A stretch of DNA of 64,000 nt, from assembly GCA_947359465.1 (NCBI GenBank), contig OX375872.1, positions 86,129,819 to 86,193,818 of the forward strand, read 5' to 3'. Source of the stretch: Metellina segmentata. Taxonomy: Eukaryota > Arthropoda > Arachnida > Araneae > Tetragnathidae. The notes below the pieces were generated by a model that did no database searches, was not told the DNA's origin, and worked only from the letters and a program-made list of their open reading frames with translations. The position numbers and the translations under genes were made by a program. Below are positions 12,182-22,640 of this stretch, in pieces. Numbering within the stretch: the first letter of the stretch is position 1; each line of letters opens with the position of its first letter.

Positions 12182-12616
12182 CTACTCTTGCCTGCTTTCG
12201 TTTCCCGTAAACGAGCAGGGCTGCACACATTTGTTGGCCTTGGATTTGTACTTCCCATGGTACCAACAAACAGAGCTTTCAGCCGAAGTGCTGTGGCTTC
12301 TGCGGGATGAGTTACGATTGCGGGAGAAACTACGTGATCGGCGAAGAGTGTTTACTTCTTTACGTAGTTCATGTATTTCTTCCATGAGTTGTTGCAAAGT
12401 GTTCGGACCTGCTTCGGCAGTGGAAGGTGAAATCGAAATTCCACTTACCTCGGCTGGTGTTACTTCTAATATGCGATCAGCAACTTCAGCGGCCTTCTGC
12501 GATGTAGTTGGCATCATGGAGGCTAGAATTGTTTGGACATTGACGGGAAGTTGTGAGAGGAATAATTCCAGCATAAGTGAATCTGCAATCTGGTGCGATT
12601 CAGCATGTCTTTGCAT
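12182..12616 (-). pseudogene. gag: Gag, C-terminal part with CHCC nucleocapsid knuckle
   Basis: Second half of the capsid/nucleocapsid protein, open for 144 codons from MQRHAES to a TAG at 12182-12184. It includes a helical capsid part (LFLSQLPVNVQTILASMMPT), a short coiled-coil-like stretch (LQQLMEEIHELRKEVNTLRR), an Arg/Ser-rich basic region, and a zinc knuckle C-x2-H-x9-C-x3-C starting at CWYHG. This CHCC spacing is a hallmark of CsRn1-type elements. The frame lies -1 relative to the N-terminal half, so a small indel near 12617-12622 has split the gene. After the TAG, the same frame happens to be open into pol, while the -1 frame (12269-12030) carries the expected pre-protease residues. 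Confidence 0.85.
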
Positions 12617-12939
12617 AACACGCGGAGAAGTTCGGAAGGTTTACGATCACCGAGCTGTTCTCCAGTTAGAAGTTTCCGTATTTGTTGCGTTCTGGTTTCG
12701 CCACAACTATGATCCTTTAAGTGCTGAAAGGGGTTGGTTGGATCCGGGTTTAAGATGACATCTCGCACTGTAGAAGCTGCGCCGGGTGGTAGATGAGCAA
12801 CAATGTAGTTGTATTTTGTTTTCGGATCCTTGATGGGCTTGGGCGTGGCGAGGGCAAAGGTAGCTTCGCACATACCAAACCAAAGGTTTGGATCCGCGTC
12901 GTTGTAAATCGGAATCTTGACGGCAGCAATATTCTCCAT
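12617..12939 (-). pseudogene. gag: Gag, N-terminal part
   Basis: The likely start is the ATG at 12939, in a strong context (CCCACCATGG). The protein begins MENIAAVKIPIYNDADPNLW, followed by a capsid N-terminal segment (KTKYNYIVAHLPPGAASTVR) typical of CsRn1-type Gag. The frame reaches PSELLRV near 12620 and then runs into unrelated residues. The homologous continuation (MQRHAES) is in the -1 frame from 12616, so the break is a small insertion or deletion at 12615-12622. Intact relatives elsewhere in the genome are expected to have one frame here. Confidence 0.85.
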
Positions 12940-13036
12940 GGTGGGAAGTCCAGAAATCAGTGGTGAAGTGGGAAAGTAAGCAGCGAGAACAAACCGATTC
13001 GAACAAAGCAATATTCAAGAATAATTTAAATGTTCA

Positions 13037-13050
13037 GCTCCGGGTCACCA
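13037..13050 (-). other. Primer-binding site
   Basis: Immediately inside the 5' LTR the minus strand reads TGGTGACCCGGAGC. The first nine bases complement a tRNA ending GGGTCACCA, as animal tRNA-Trp does; beyond that the match to the usual tRNA-Trp acceptor stem is imperfect. tRNA-Trp priming is characteristic of the CsRn1 clade. Confidence 0.65.
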
Positions 13051-13255
13051 TGTTGAGATCGGTATATGGTTGCAGAAAGGAAGCACTTCAGGAACAGGAA
13101 CAACAAGAACTTTAATAAACAATAATAGGTTAGTTACATGGTTCGTCTCGCCTTCAGTACGAGTGCGTCTGCTGGTGTTAGTATTCAAAGACCGACTTTA
13201 TATACAACTCTGCGCTACGGCAGAGTGGAGCGCCATCTACTGGGTGAATACTACA
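13051..13255 (-). repeat. 5' LTR of the gypsy element
   Basis: Identical to 8670-8874. Being the 5' LTR, it should hold the element promoter. TATATAAAG in the coding sense lies at 13195-13205, in a sequence that also contains CAGTAGATGGCGCTCCACTC near its outer end. Confidence 0.95.
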
Positions 13256-14787
13256 CAATCATCAATTTCTGAGAATCAATCAAACCGTACTAATAAAATA
13301 GATGAAACTAGAATTCCAAGATCTTAAAGGGATAGCAATTTACACTATGTTGAAAAGGTCTTCAGATACGAGAGTGTTTGACAAAATGTCACTTTTATTT
13401 AAATTTCAATAGGAATTGGACCTACCTCTGACTGTTGTTATTTTCTACGCTATTTTGAGCATGTCTTGAATTAGCCATTGCTACGACTGGTATTTTGTAC
13501 CATTCGTCCTTCAACACGGCAATTAATTTTCACATGAGAAGTGTAACATAGTAGTAACTCTTGAATCCACATTTGAGTTCAACCTAAAAGGGACTATACT
13601 AGATTTAGAGATCTGTATTTTGTGAATTCCAGGATATGATGTCCATTCCTAAACTATGGAACTTCTACAGGACGGACTTATCCGAAAGGCATAGTGCGTT
13701 GTTATGATGATAGACGTATAGTCCATCACCATAGTGCTAGAGCAGTGAACGTACGGCAGAATTAGTCCAGAACTCTATCTTGGCATTCATACTATCAGTT
13801 ATAGAAACCAACCGCTCACAACCATGCCTCATTCACAGTTCCAAATCATCATGAACTAGACGATTCACAGGAACAGGTACTGTTCACTAGACACATTCGC
13901 CATACTCAGCAAAACCATAAGGTTGTAACAATGCTTTACGTGATTCGGCATTCCTTACATTTATTTCCATTGATCTAGAGACCATTTCTAACGAGCTTTG
14001 CTGTAGACAGACCATGTTGCGAGTTTTAGGAGTTATGAGTGTTTATCATACAGCTTTTCGGTCACAGACATTTAACTAATAGGCAACTTCTACCTTCTTT
14101 TCCTCTAACTTCTGTGGGCTCTTGAAGTGTTTTGGAAATGATTAAATCACATAAATAACGAGATCACACCAAGCGTTTCACAAATCTTGATTACTTTCCG
14201 TCAAAGGTTGTTGTCTGTACGACCGTTTCTCGACCTTCATGCTACAATTTATTAATTACGTCCCACAAATTTAACCTAGGAGGCTGTAATTTGGTTACAA
14301 TGGTAAATGTAATTTGGTTACAGTGGCAACTGTAATTTGGTTACAATGGTAACTGTAATTTGGTTACAATGGTAAGTTACTCAAATGACATTCTTATGGA
14401 CCCTTCTCTGGAAGACCGTTAACCCTGCACGTTCGCTGATTTTAGTATCAACGGGTCTGGAATTATGTTTTCCCTTTGTCCATCATGTATCTGGACATTT
14501 ATATCAACATAGCATACGTTGATGTGCATTGCAATGCAACGTATTTTCCTTTTGTGTGGTTAGCACAAGTAATTTCGTCCTTCGGGCATCAGATATTGGT
14601 CACACCAATGTCCCAATCTGAAACTCTAATAGAGGTGAAAGAAATGGCGATTCATTCATAAAATTCCAATTGCGTGTTTAATTACTCCACATATTTAAAA
14701 ATATCAGTGAAATTATGATAGTATTCTCAAGAACATTTGAATAGAAAGGAAATTATGTTTCTAACAATAAAACCAATTATTTTACAG
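13256..14787. other. Neuroligin intron, 3' part
   Basis: No gene. It holds the 23-bp tandem array at 14284-14375 and, near 14421, a TTAACCCTGCACG motif that resembles a piggyBac-type end but has no partner in the window. The intron ends in a TTATTTTACAG acceptor at 14787. Confidence 0.45.
14284..14375. repeat. 23-bp tandem repeat, four copies
   Basis: Four units of CTGTAATTTGGTTACAATGGTAA, with three substitutions in total, about 410 bp upstream of the transmembrane exon. Confidence 0.9.
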
Positions 14788-15149
14788 GAATGCCTCCACG
14801 AGCTCCAACAATGAAACCTAGATCAAACTTGCCAATGCCCACTGTCAGCTCTGGTGCTAAGATTAGTGTAACGTATACTCCAGAAATAACTACACCTCGT
14901 TCAGCGGCTGATGAGCGGTCATCATTGAATGAGCCTACACCTTCTTCAGACACCCCTAATGTATCGGGAAGCATGGCTTCTTCAGACACTGGTGGCGTAC
15001 CAAAGGATAGCTACTTAACTGCTTTGCGAGTGACTATCATAGTGGGCTGCTCGCTACTGATCCTTAATCTTTGCGTTTTTGCCGCTGTCTACTATCAGCG
15101 AAGTGAGAACAGAGCTGAAGCTGAACTGAGAGAGGAAGAAGCTTTCAAG
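14788..15149 (+). CDS. Neuroligin, stalk and transmembrane exon
   Basis: A 362-bp exon: two bases (GA) that complete a glycine codon begun in the exon at 4891-5079, then 120 codons. The acceptor is TTTTACAG|GA and the donor is CAAG|GTGAGG, leaving phase 0. The first ~72 residues are Ser/Thr/Pro-rich and fit the O-glycosylated stalk of neuroligins. A hydrophobic helix follows (VTIIVGCSLLILNLCVFAAV), then YYQR and a charged juxtamembrane segment (RAEAELREEEAFK). The pattern of a helix ending FAAVYYQR is the same as in neuroligin transmembrane segments. The exon therefore anchors the receptor in the postsynaptic membrane. The minus-strand open frame overlapping it is a shadow. Confidence 0.85.
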
Positions 15150-15433
15150 GTGAGGGAGTAGAATTTTTAATAAGTAGGAGTTCTGTTGTGAGACCTGTTT
15201 TTAATTAATATTTAGAAAACTACTGCATATGCTGTGCGATCAATCTATCGTAAAGAATTTGTTGTTCAGAAAGGAACTCTGGTAGTAATTCTTACATTTA
15301 CATAAGTACATTTACAAATTGAATTCATGGGAAATATAAAATATAAATGTGAGATCATTGGCATGAATACAAGTTTTAGATTAATTTATTTTATTTGAGG
15401 GTACACACATAATGTATTAAACTCCGGTAAAAC

Positions 15434-15612
15434 TTAATACTCCTAGTAGTTCGACGATCTATCTCGTCATCGAGATAGTGCAGAACTTTTAAAGATGGCG
15501 CGAGATCAAGGCCTGGTAAGTTATTTAAATTACAAGATATGTCGTCGATCAAGACCTGGTCAGTTTTTGTAATGGCGAGATACCTTTTGAAGATACCTAC
15601 CGTGTGGTTTAA
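15434..15612 (+). mobile_element. F1 element, sharing its TTAA with an F2 element
   Basis: Starts TTAATACTCCTAGTAGTTCG and contains ATCAAGACCTGGTCAG. Its decayed right end (ACCGTGTGGTTTAA) finishes on the TTAA that also begins the F2 element at 15609. It lies about 285 bp into the large intron after the transmembrane exon. Confidence 0.55.
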
Positions 15613-15933
15613 GGGGGTCTGGGACTCAAATTATGAAAAAATGTCCACTTTTTTAGCATCTTAAAAAATAATACAGCTATTTCTGAATAAAATGACACTT
15701 AAAGTTTGTTTCTGCCATCTAGAAACGGATATATTCAACTTTTTATAAACACGAAGCTGCAAATGAAACGAACCTTCATAATTTTAAACGCTCTTTTACT
15801 TCTTTTGTGTTAAATGGGATTTCAATAGCGAAAAATGGATATAACTTAAAAACTACGTGTCATCCAAATGAATGAGAATTTCTACATTTATTTTGCTAAT
15901 ATATTTCTTTAATTTGTGTTCAGCTATTGTATA

Positions 15934-17599
15934 TCTATATAAATAAGAATGGAGTGTTTGTTTGTACATTCAATATTTTCGACCCATTTCAAGTTTTCTA
16001 TCCGTTTTGAACCCTTCTGATGCCGAATCCGCCTTTTTCTCGTTTGGTGTCTGTCTGTCTGTCCGTCTGTCTGTCTGTATGTTGTGCCCTATACACGTCC
16101 ACGCGGTTTAAGATATTTTCATGAAAATTTGCATACAGTGAGTACTTATCTTCATTTAGTGAGTGGCATTGGTTGCGAAAGTCTGTCTGTCCGTCTTTCT
16201 GTTCTATGCTCGATTTTGTGTTTGTGTGTTTGTGTAGACATCACATAAATTGTATTCCAGATATTTGATTGCAGTGTATTTTATTTTATACATTATCTAT
16301 TAGTTTAGTGAATGCAATATTAAACATTTCTTTATTGTTATATTTAGTTGAGTTTCATGCTAAAACACCTCAGTAAGTATACTTAAATCAACCATAATTT
16401 GGTAGTTTTGGAAAAATTGGAATGTCTATTGAATATTACGATTACTTCGATTGTTTTAACAGTACTGCTGAAAAAGTAATTATTCTTCAAATTTTTTTTT
16501 TTTTTATGGAATTTCATCTCTGATACTTCATTTATTTCGAGTCTTATTTTTATTCTTTGCGCAATGAAAACGATTTCCGAATATTTGGGACAGACGATAT
16601 TTTTCAATGAAACGAGAATGAACAAGATCGCGCGAGCAGTGATATTTTTTCTGGTTCTTTCGCTCTGAATTAATTTCACATTTCTAAATTTTGTACAATT
16701 TTAGTTGTAAGTTGTGGCAACTGTGCGAGATCAAGAGATAAAATTGAATCACAAATTAATATCTTTAGAACAATTTTTTGCGACATCTTTTATTTTGTAT
16801 TACTTCGCTGTTTCCTGTTTTAAATATTTATTATTTTAATTTAATAAATGTGTTTTCCTTCTCATCACACGCAACAGCACCACAACGTATTAGACTTAAA
16901 AATGTTAGGTAAGTCAGTATGAATTTTCAGTAAATTTTAAGTGTAGTTATGCCATTATTGAAAGAATAATGCCGTTATTTAAAGAATAATGCCTTTATTT
17001 AAAGAATAATGCCGTTATTTAAAGAATAATGCCGTTATTTAAAGAATAATGCCGTTATTGAAAGAATAATGCCGTTATTGAAAGAATAATAATGTTTTTT
17101 AATCCAAACTGGAACTTTTTCCAACATTAAAAAATTCGTTGTAATAATGACAATAGAAGATTGCAAAATTTCACAATGTCGCATACCGGAGGCAAGAGTG
17201 CCACAAGAAAAAAAAATATTGTTTTGTTGACTATGAGTGCGAGAGCACTCGCCGTAAATCGTAATTTTAATTAATTGAGTTGAACATGAAAAGAACTTAA
17301 GAAAGGGAATTCCAAATCTTCCTATAAATCGTCTTTTATAGTAGTAACCTTAGTATCACCTTTCGTCATTTTGTAGCTTTGTCAAACAGCAATTGTGCGA
17401 TGTATGTAAAATGTATTACATGAATGGATATGCATGTGTAGGATTTGTGTTCAAAGTAAGTTGTAGAAAATATAAAGATGGCGAAAGATGTTAAAATACA
17501 TTTTTATTCTACAAAAAAAGTAAGTCATTATATATTTTGATTATCTCTTCAATCTAGAGTAAACCAATTCAAACCGAGTAAGGTCGGGTATTTTGCTAG
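15934..17599 (+). mobile_element. Non-autonomous Helitron-like element
   Basis: The 5' end reads TCTATATAAATAAGAATGG. The 3' end has a small hairpin (CCGA gtaagg TCGG, 17575-17588) followed by a short spacer and CTAG. The insertion lies between A (15933) and T (17600), as expected for Helitrons, which make no target duplication. Internally there is a GTCTGTCTGTCC-rich segment near 16050-16200 and a 20-bp tandem array. No Rep/helicase is encoded. The terminal signals are short, so identity should be confirmed with other copies. Confidence 0.65.
16951..17090. repeat. 20-bp tandem repeat, seven copies, inside the Helitron-like element
   Basis: Seven consecutive 20-bp units of GCCGTTATTTAAAGAATAAT with few substitutions. 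Confidence 0.95.

Positions 17600-17643
<44 letters not shown>
17600..17643. repeat. (TA)n microsatellite followed by a T run
   Basis: About 13 TA units and then roughly 16 T, directly at the 3' end of the Helitron-like insertion. Confidence 0.9.
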
Positions 17644-18500
17644 AATTTTTCGAACTTTGCATGTGAACTATGTGTGTTATGTAGTTTTTAAACAAAATAT
17701 TAAAAACAAAAATTTTAATTGTTTTAAACTAAAAATCACGAAAACAGTTTATAGTATGAATTTTAAGAAGTTAATTAATGCAAAAATGAAGTTATTTGTT
17801 CTAAAATATTTTAAGATACATCAGTTTTGCCCAATGACAAAATTTTTAAATTTTTTAATTTTAATAAAAATTGTTTTAAAGTTTTGAAACTATAAAATAG
17901 TTATTATAATTACAAAATACATTGTATACCCATAGAAAAAATTTCAGAACAAAGACTTTAATTTTGAAGATTTTAGAATTTTGAGTCCCGGATCCCCTTA
18001 AGAAGGGAAAATTGACAGAAACTTGAGATATACAGTCGGTTATTTTTACATAGAGCAGAAATTAATCACCTGACATTTGTTCGGAGAGACTTAATACTTT
18101 TTTTCATGATTGAATAGTTATAATTTGAATTTGTCCTTCCATAGCCTGTTATATTGATGACGATCTTTCCAGTTGAGAATAATACGAAGCAAAATCTTTT
18201 CTGGGAGCTATAAACAGCTCTATGTGACACACACTATTTATACTTACTAACACGGCTTCACTCTTCACTTCCGTACAGTTTAGTTTCACAATGCTGCAAA
18301 AGGTAATTCAGAAGAGTCATACGGTCATAGTCTATCCATTTCATGACCCAACGTTACGGAGTACAACCATGATATAAATATAGTTCTCACAGTTTCCCAC
18401 AATTGACAATCAATCTACCAGTGGTAACAGCTGTAGAATTTTCCCTCGGATAAATTCTAGTGGGAGAGTGCTGTAGTGAATGTAACTACCACTACAGTTA

Positions 18501-18573
18501 TTAACCTACGTCAACCGGCGGTTGTCTTGACGAGGTACTCCGTCATTTGCAAAACTGCCCAGATCTTCATACA

Positions 18574-18618
<45 letters not shown>

Positions 18619-18742
18619 AGATCTTGATTTCGTCAACATTAAAAGAATCAGCATTATCTTGATAACGAAACATCTCGGCATTAGCGAAAGTGGTCAAATC
18701 GTGATGGACGAGATATCTCTTTGAAGTCACTTGGAGGGTTAA
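18501..18742 (-). mobile_element. F1 element, reverse orientation, with (TA)n inside
   Basis: Flanked by TTAA at both ends. It begins TTAACCTACGTCAACCGGCG and ends CACTTGGAGGGTTAA. A 41-bp (TA)n tract at 18576-18616 interrupts the body. Together with the next ~450 bp, this copy forms the first half of a duplicated block whose second half starts at 19203. Confidence 0.8.
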
Positions 18743-18888
18743 AATTGTACATTTGGTACTGCAACGAATCTCAAACATAAAGTAGCTTTTGGTAGATTGT
18801 AGTAGCTTCTTTCCAAGTCAAGCAGTAGTTTTTTGAATGGATGGACTTGTTTTAAATCTTAAAAACAGCAGGGTGAGTCATGGATATA

Positions 18889-19740
18889 CCACAAATTATT
18901 AAAATGGGGTGTGGCTTTACGAATATCTAAAGTATCAATAATATTTTGTCAGTATCGTTGTTGCTAAACTATCATTATACGTAACTTCGTCAAGAATCTA
19001 TTTATTTTACGGATTTTTTTAATACTTACGCTGATGCTTTTTGTATCATTCCAGAAATATATTTTCCGTTTTCCTCAGATATATCTCAATTTTGTGTATG
19101 TTATAATAAAATGTTGTCATTGCTTAGATTTTTGAATAAATCTGAGTAATCAAGGTTATTCCATTACGCCTTAACGCTCACTTTTAACATGAAAGAGGAT
19201 ATTTAACACTCCTGGTCCTTGTCTTGATAATATATCTCGTAGTAGGCAAAATTGACCAGATCTTGATGAAAGATATATCTCATCACTAGAAGAAAACTGA
19301 CAAGATCTTGATCTCATCAAAAAATTGACAAATATTAGCAAAATTTGTCAGATCTTGATGGACGAGATAACTTTTCAAAAACGCTTAGAGGATTAAAAGT
19401 TTTATCCCACAAATTATTACAATCTGAAGTAGTTTTACAATTATCTAAAGAATTAATAATATTTTGACAGCATTGGTTTACGAAAATGTCACTTTACGTA
19501 GCTTCAATAAGGATCTATTACTTATTTTACGGAAATTTTTTAATGTTTGTGATGTTGCTTTTTTTCATCATACCCGAATTTATGTTTTTCGTTTTCCTCA
19601 GATATATCTCCATTTTGTGAGACATATTAAAGAAAATCTTATCACCGTTTGCATTTGAATAAACCTGCCCTATCATGGCTATCCCATTACGCCGTAAAGC
19701 TCACTTTCAACATGAAAGCAGAGATTTAAAAGCTGTATCC
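18889..19740. repeat. Direct duplication of intronic sequence, period about 518 bp
   Basis: 18889-19202 (CACAAATTATTAAAATGG onward) is repeated in diverged form at 19407-19740, both ending in CATTACGCC.TAA.GCTCACTTT. Each half follows a reverse-oriented F1 element, so F1 and its flank were probably duplicated together. Confidence 0.8.
19203..19396 (-). mobile_element. F1 element, reverse orientation
   Basis: TTAA at both ends (TTAACACTCCTGGTCCTTGT ... GCTTAGAGGATTAA). It has several internal CAAGATCTTGAT-type cores. Confidence 0.7.
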
Positions 19741-20443
19741 CAAGGAAGAGGTAACTCATAAAAAAGCACTCAGCTTAGTGAGCGCAAAGACACTTTAATC
19801 TAGCATAGAAGATTTTAAATAGGAGCAGAAATTCGGGTACACTCTATTACTTAGGAAAAGTGCTCTCAATTTTGCCATCTGAATTTCAGCTACGTCACTC
19901 AATGCTGTCAATCTGTTATTTTTCTTCGGATAAAATAGATACTTTCTGCGTAGATTGAGGATGTTCACGGACAACTTTAATCCCTGTTAGTTTTTTAACT
20001 GTCATCAATATCAGTCACGTTAGGATTTAATTTTCTGCGTGAACTCATTATTTAATCTTTAAAAGTTCATATACAGCGATCTTTTTCTTCGCCCACACAA
20101 CATTGCTGTACATTGTTAAGGTTAGGTCACGGAACCCTTTTGCATAATGATGGTTTTATTTTAATATACTGGATCGTATTTTTTGTTACAAAACCTGAAC
20201 TTGTTTTCATATACTTAAAGATAGATTATCACTATAATGAGAACATTAAGAAATGCTTAATATTATTGGAACTACCATTAGTATGGGAAAAATAAAGCAA
20301 AGTAATCTAACTTCCTTTCTGTTCATGCCAAAGACAACAAAAATATGCACGCGGAACGAATGCCAGCACTAAGTTCACTGCTCGAAATCTCTGCTTTGAG
20401 AGAAATATTTTTAATAATCATAAAATTGTTTCTATAAATATAG

Positions 20444-20632
20444 TTGGTTGTGTTTTTTATGGCCAAACACAAGACAGATAGTGTCAAATAATGAACATAC
20501 ACATACAAGGAAAGTTTTACTGACATGGAAGAGAAAAATACACCAAGGGAGGAATTAAACCAGCACCAACTGTACAACTATCACGATACTATCATAAAGG
20601 GCAAACACATTGAGCCACAGCGGCCCCCTAGA
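20444..20632 (-). repeat. tRNA-derived SINE, family A, copy 2
   Basis: On the minus strand it starts GGGGGCCGCTGTGGCTCAAT, an A-box-like head, then GGTTTAATTCC (B-box-like), and then the shared body TCTTCCATGTCAGTAAAACT and TTTCCTTGTATGTGTATG. It ends GGCCATAAAAA. It is the best-preserved head of this family in the window. Confidence 0.65.
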
Positions 20633-20731
20633 AATATGAAACCATCACTCACTAATTGAAAGTTTTTTTTTTAATCATAAAGGAATCACGTTTTTATATG
20701 CAATATTTTGTTATTAAAAATTCCTTATCAG

Positions 20732-20913
20732 TTAACCATCTTCGTGATTATCTGTATGGACGAGGTATCTCGTTATTAGAGGAAAACTGACCAGATCCTG
20801 ATCTGGTCATGATAAAAAATAGCAATATTTCGATAAGGAGATATCTTGTCGTTAACAAAATTGGTCAGATCTTGATAGTCAAGATATCTCATCGTAATCA
20901 GTTGGAGGGTTAA
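20732..20913 (-). mobile_element. F1 element, reverse orientation
   Basis: TTAA-flanked. Ends are TTAACCATCTTCGTGATTAT and CAGTTGGAGGGTTAA. It contains the palindromic CCAGATCCTGATCTGG core. Confidence 0.7.
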
Positions 20914-21158
20914 ACTTGGCACCAGTACTAAAGCAACAATTTTATCAAGACTAAAATTATTGATATTATTTTTATTGTTTCATACCTTCATGATGCTTCA
21001 GATTTAACACATCATATATTTTTTGAAAATTTACAAACTTGCGATCTTAAAAGACTGACTTCAATAACATGAGCAATAACAAGACGAATTTTGGATCTAA
21101 TCTTACCTACTGCAAATACTCAAAACGCAACCAAAAAAACGTTTTAATTTCAATAGAA

Positions 21159-21310
21159 GGTAGGTAGGTAGTTAATAAATTAACGTCGTACTGGAGAAAC
21201 AAAACAGATTATGGGTGAAGGTTCGGGGTCAATATTCCTAAGATATAGATCCAAGGACAACGCCTCGTAATTTTGATTCACGGTCAAATGACTTTGAGTT
21301 GATGGATTAG
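21159..21310 (-). repeat. SINE, family B, reverse copy
   Basis: The minus strand reads TTTGACCGTGAATCAAAATT ACGAGG and continues to a tail of ACCTACCTACC, matching 24280-24456 and 25799-25932. Confidence 0.6.
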
Positions 21311-22171
21311 ATTACTGTTGAATCCCAATACACATATTAATTATATTTACTTATTTCTTTTGCCAAGTGCGAGCACCATATAAGTGGCTATCAGATTGGT
21401 ATGGAACCCTGGAATCAAAATATTTTTATCTATTAATATTTTTACCTATTTTTGTCCGTTATTTTCGTTGTTAAGTCTCCATTATTCCTTCAAAGCATAG
21501 CATTTCGTCTCTCAAGTTGTACACATTAAATTCACATCATAAATTGATGGGAAAATAGAAGGATCAAAAAATAAACGATTAACTAATGTAATAAGCAATA
21601 TATTCTTGCAAATGTATTAAAATTAAAACTAGCAAGGAGAATTATGTAGCTATATGTAATATGCGTAGAAGGAGACATGTTTAATAAAATCATTAATAGG
21701 GAAAGTGGTGCTCGACGGAGACCTTACGTCAGAGGAATGCCAAGATTATGTAGCACTTTCTGCGTGTAAATATCAATTTTCTGCCATTCATTTCACAGAA
21801 AGTCATTTGCTACAGCGCCTCTTCTGAAGGCTGTAAACTGTCATTAAATGTGATGTGGTGGAAGGCCTTCACGTCAGGCGAGGCTTCTCTCTAGCCGTGA
21901 AGCTTTACTGGAATGACGATTAAAGCACATACACTGCCTCATTAAATGCATATTCCCTTCCTTCTTGATGCATTATCTTTTCAACAGCTAAGCCAACAAA
22001 ATCATAACTAATTAAATATGTCTCGTAGCCTTTGGAGAAACAGGACATTTTCCAATACTTGAATACAATGACCGCCATTGAATTTCGCTCTGCTAAATCG
22101 AGATATCTTTGTGCTGTGTATCCAGTCATTTTGCTGAAATATGGTAATGGTCTGAAACTATTTCTCTTATT

Positions 22172-22640
22172 AATGACAAGATACCCGTTCGTCAATATAT
22201 GGTCAGTTTTGCTACTGACGACATACCTAGCGGAGATAACCACCAGGAAGGGATCACTAATTATTACCTTCAAAAAGAGGAAATACGTATGTCTTATTAA
22301 ATAAGTTTAGGATCTAGTCAGTTTTGTATTAATGACAAGATACCTTGTCCGTCAAGATCTGGTCAGTTTTGTTTTTGACGACATACTTAGTGGAGACAAC
22401 CACCAGGAGGGATCCCTAATTATTACCTTAAAAAATAGGAAATACGCATTCCTTATTAAATAAGTTCAAAATCTAGTCTTTTTTCGTATTAATGACAAGA
22501 TACCTTGTCCGTCAAGATCTGGTCAGTTTTGCTACTGACGACATACCTAGCGGAAATAACCACCATGAGGGATCACTAATTATTACCTTCAAAAATAGGA
22601 AATACGCACGCCTTATTAAGTAAGCTTTCGATGCAAATTT
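22172..22640 (+). repeat. 160-bp tandem triplication carrying F1 sequence
   Basis: Three units with exact 160-bp spacing: GACGACATAC.TAG.GG occurs at 22217, 22377 and 22537. Each unit holds F1 core (CCGTCAAGATCTGGTCAGTT), the F1 right-end pattern CAACCACCAGGAGGGATC, and a non-F1 segment CTAATTATTACCTTCAAAAA. The final TTAA is mutated. Confidence 0.85.

Larger units (their letters stand above)
8670..13255 (-). mobile_element. Ty3/gypsy LTR retrotransposon, CsRn1 type
   Basis: A 4586-bp element bounded by identical 205-bp LTRs and flanked by a CAAT duplication (8666-8669 and 13256-13259). Reading on the minus strand: LTR, primer-binding site, gag, protease, reverse transcriptase, RNase H, integrase, LTR. 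Three traits point to the CsRn1 clade: a Gag knuckle of CHCC rather than CCHC type, a primer site starting TGGTGACCC that fits the 3' end of an animal tRNA-Trp, and a 4-bp target duplication. Identical LTRs imply a recent insertion, yet gag carries a frameshift near 12617 and the start of the protease is split at an A-tract (12124-12133). This copy therefore probably cannot make Gag-Pol by itself. Confidence 0.95.
15609..18001. mobile_element. F2 TTAA element interrupted by a Helitron-like insertion
   Basis: Ends are TTAAGGGGGTCTGGGACTC and GAGTCCCGGATCCCCTTAA, each including the TTAA. Subtracting the nested 1666-bp Helitron-like sequence leaves about 727 bp, close to the 740 bp of the uninterrupted copy at 31759-32498. 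The core is AT-rich with no coding. The ends suggest a piggyBac-type non-autonomous element. Confidence 0.75.

Noticed and set aside
12182..12184. Programmed amber readthrough from gag to pol
   Set aside because: Possible, because the frames agree, but the conserved residues before the protease are in the -1 frame, so readthrough would skip them. Left as an open question in the findings.
12231..12758. Open frame of 175 codons on the + strand
   Set aside because: Antisense shadow of gag.
18476..18778. Open frames on both strands with IYIYIY runs
   Set aside because: They read through the (TA)n tract within an F1 element.
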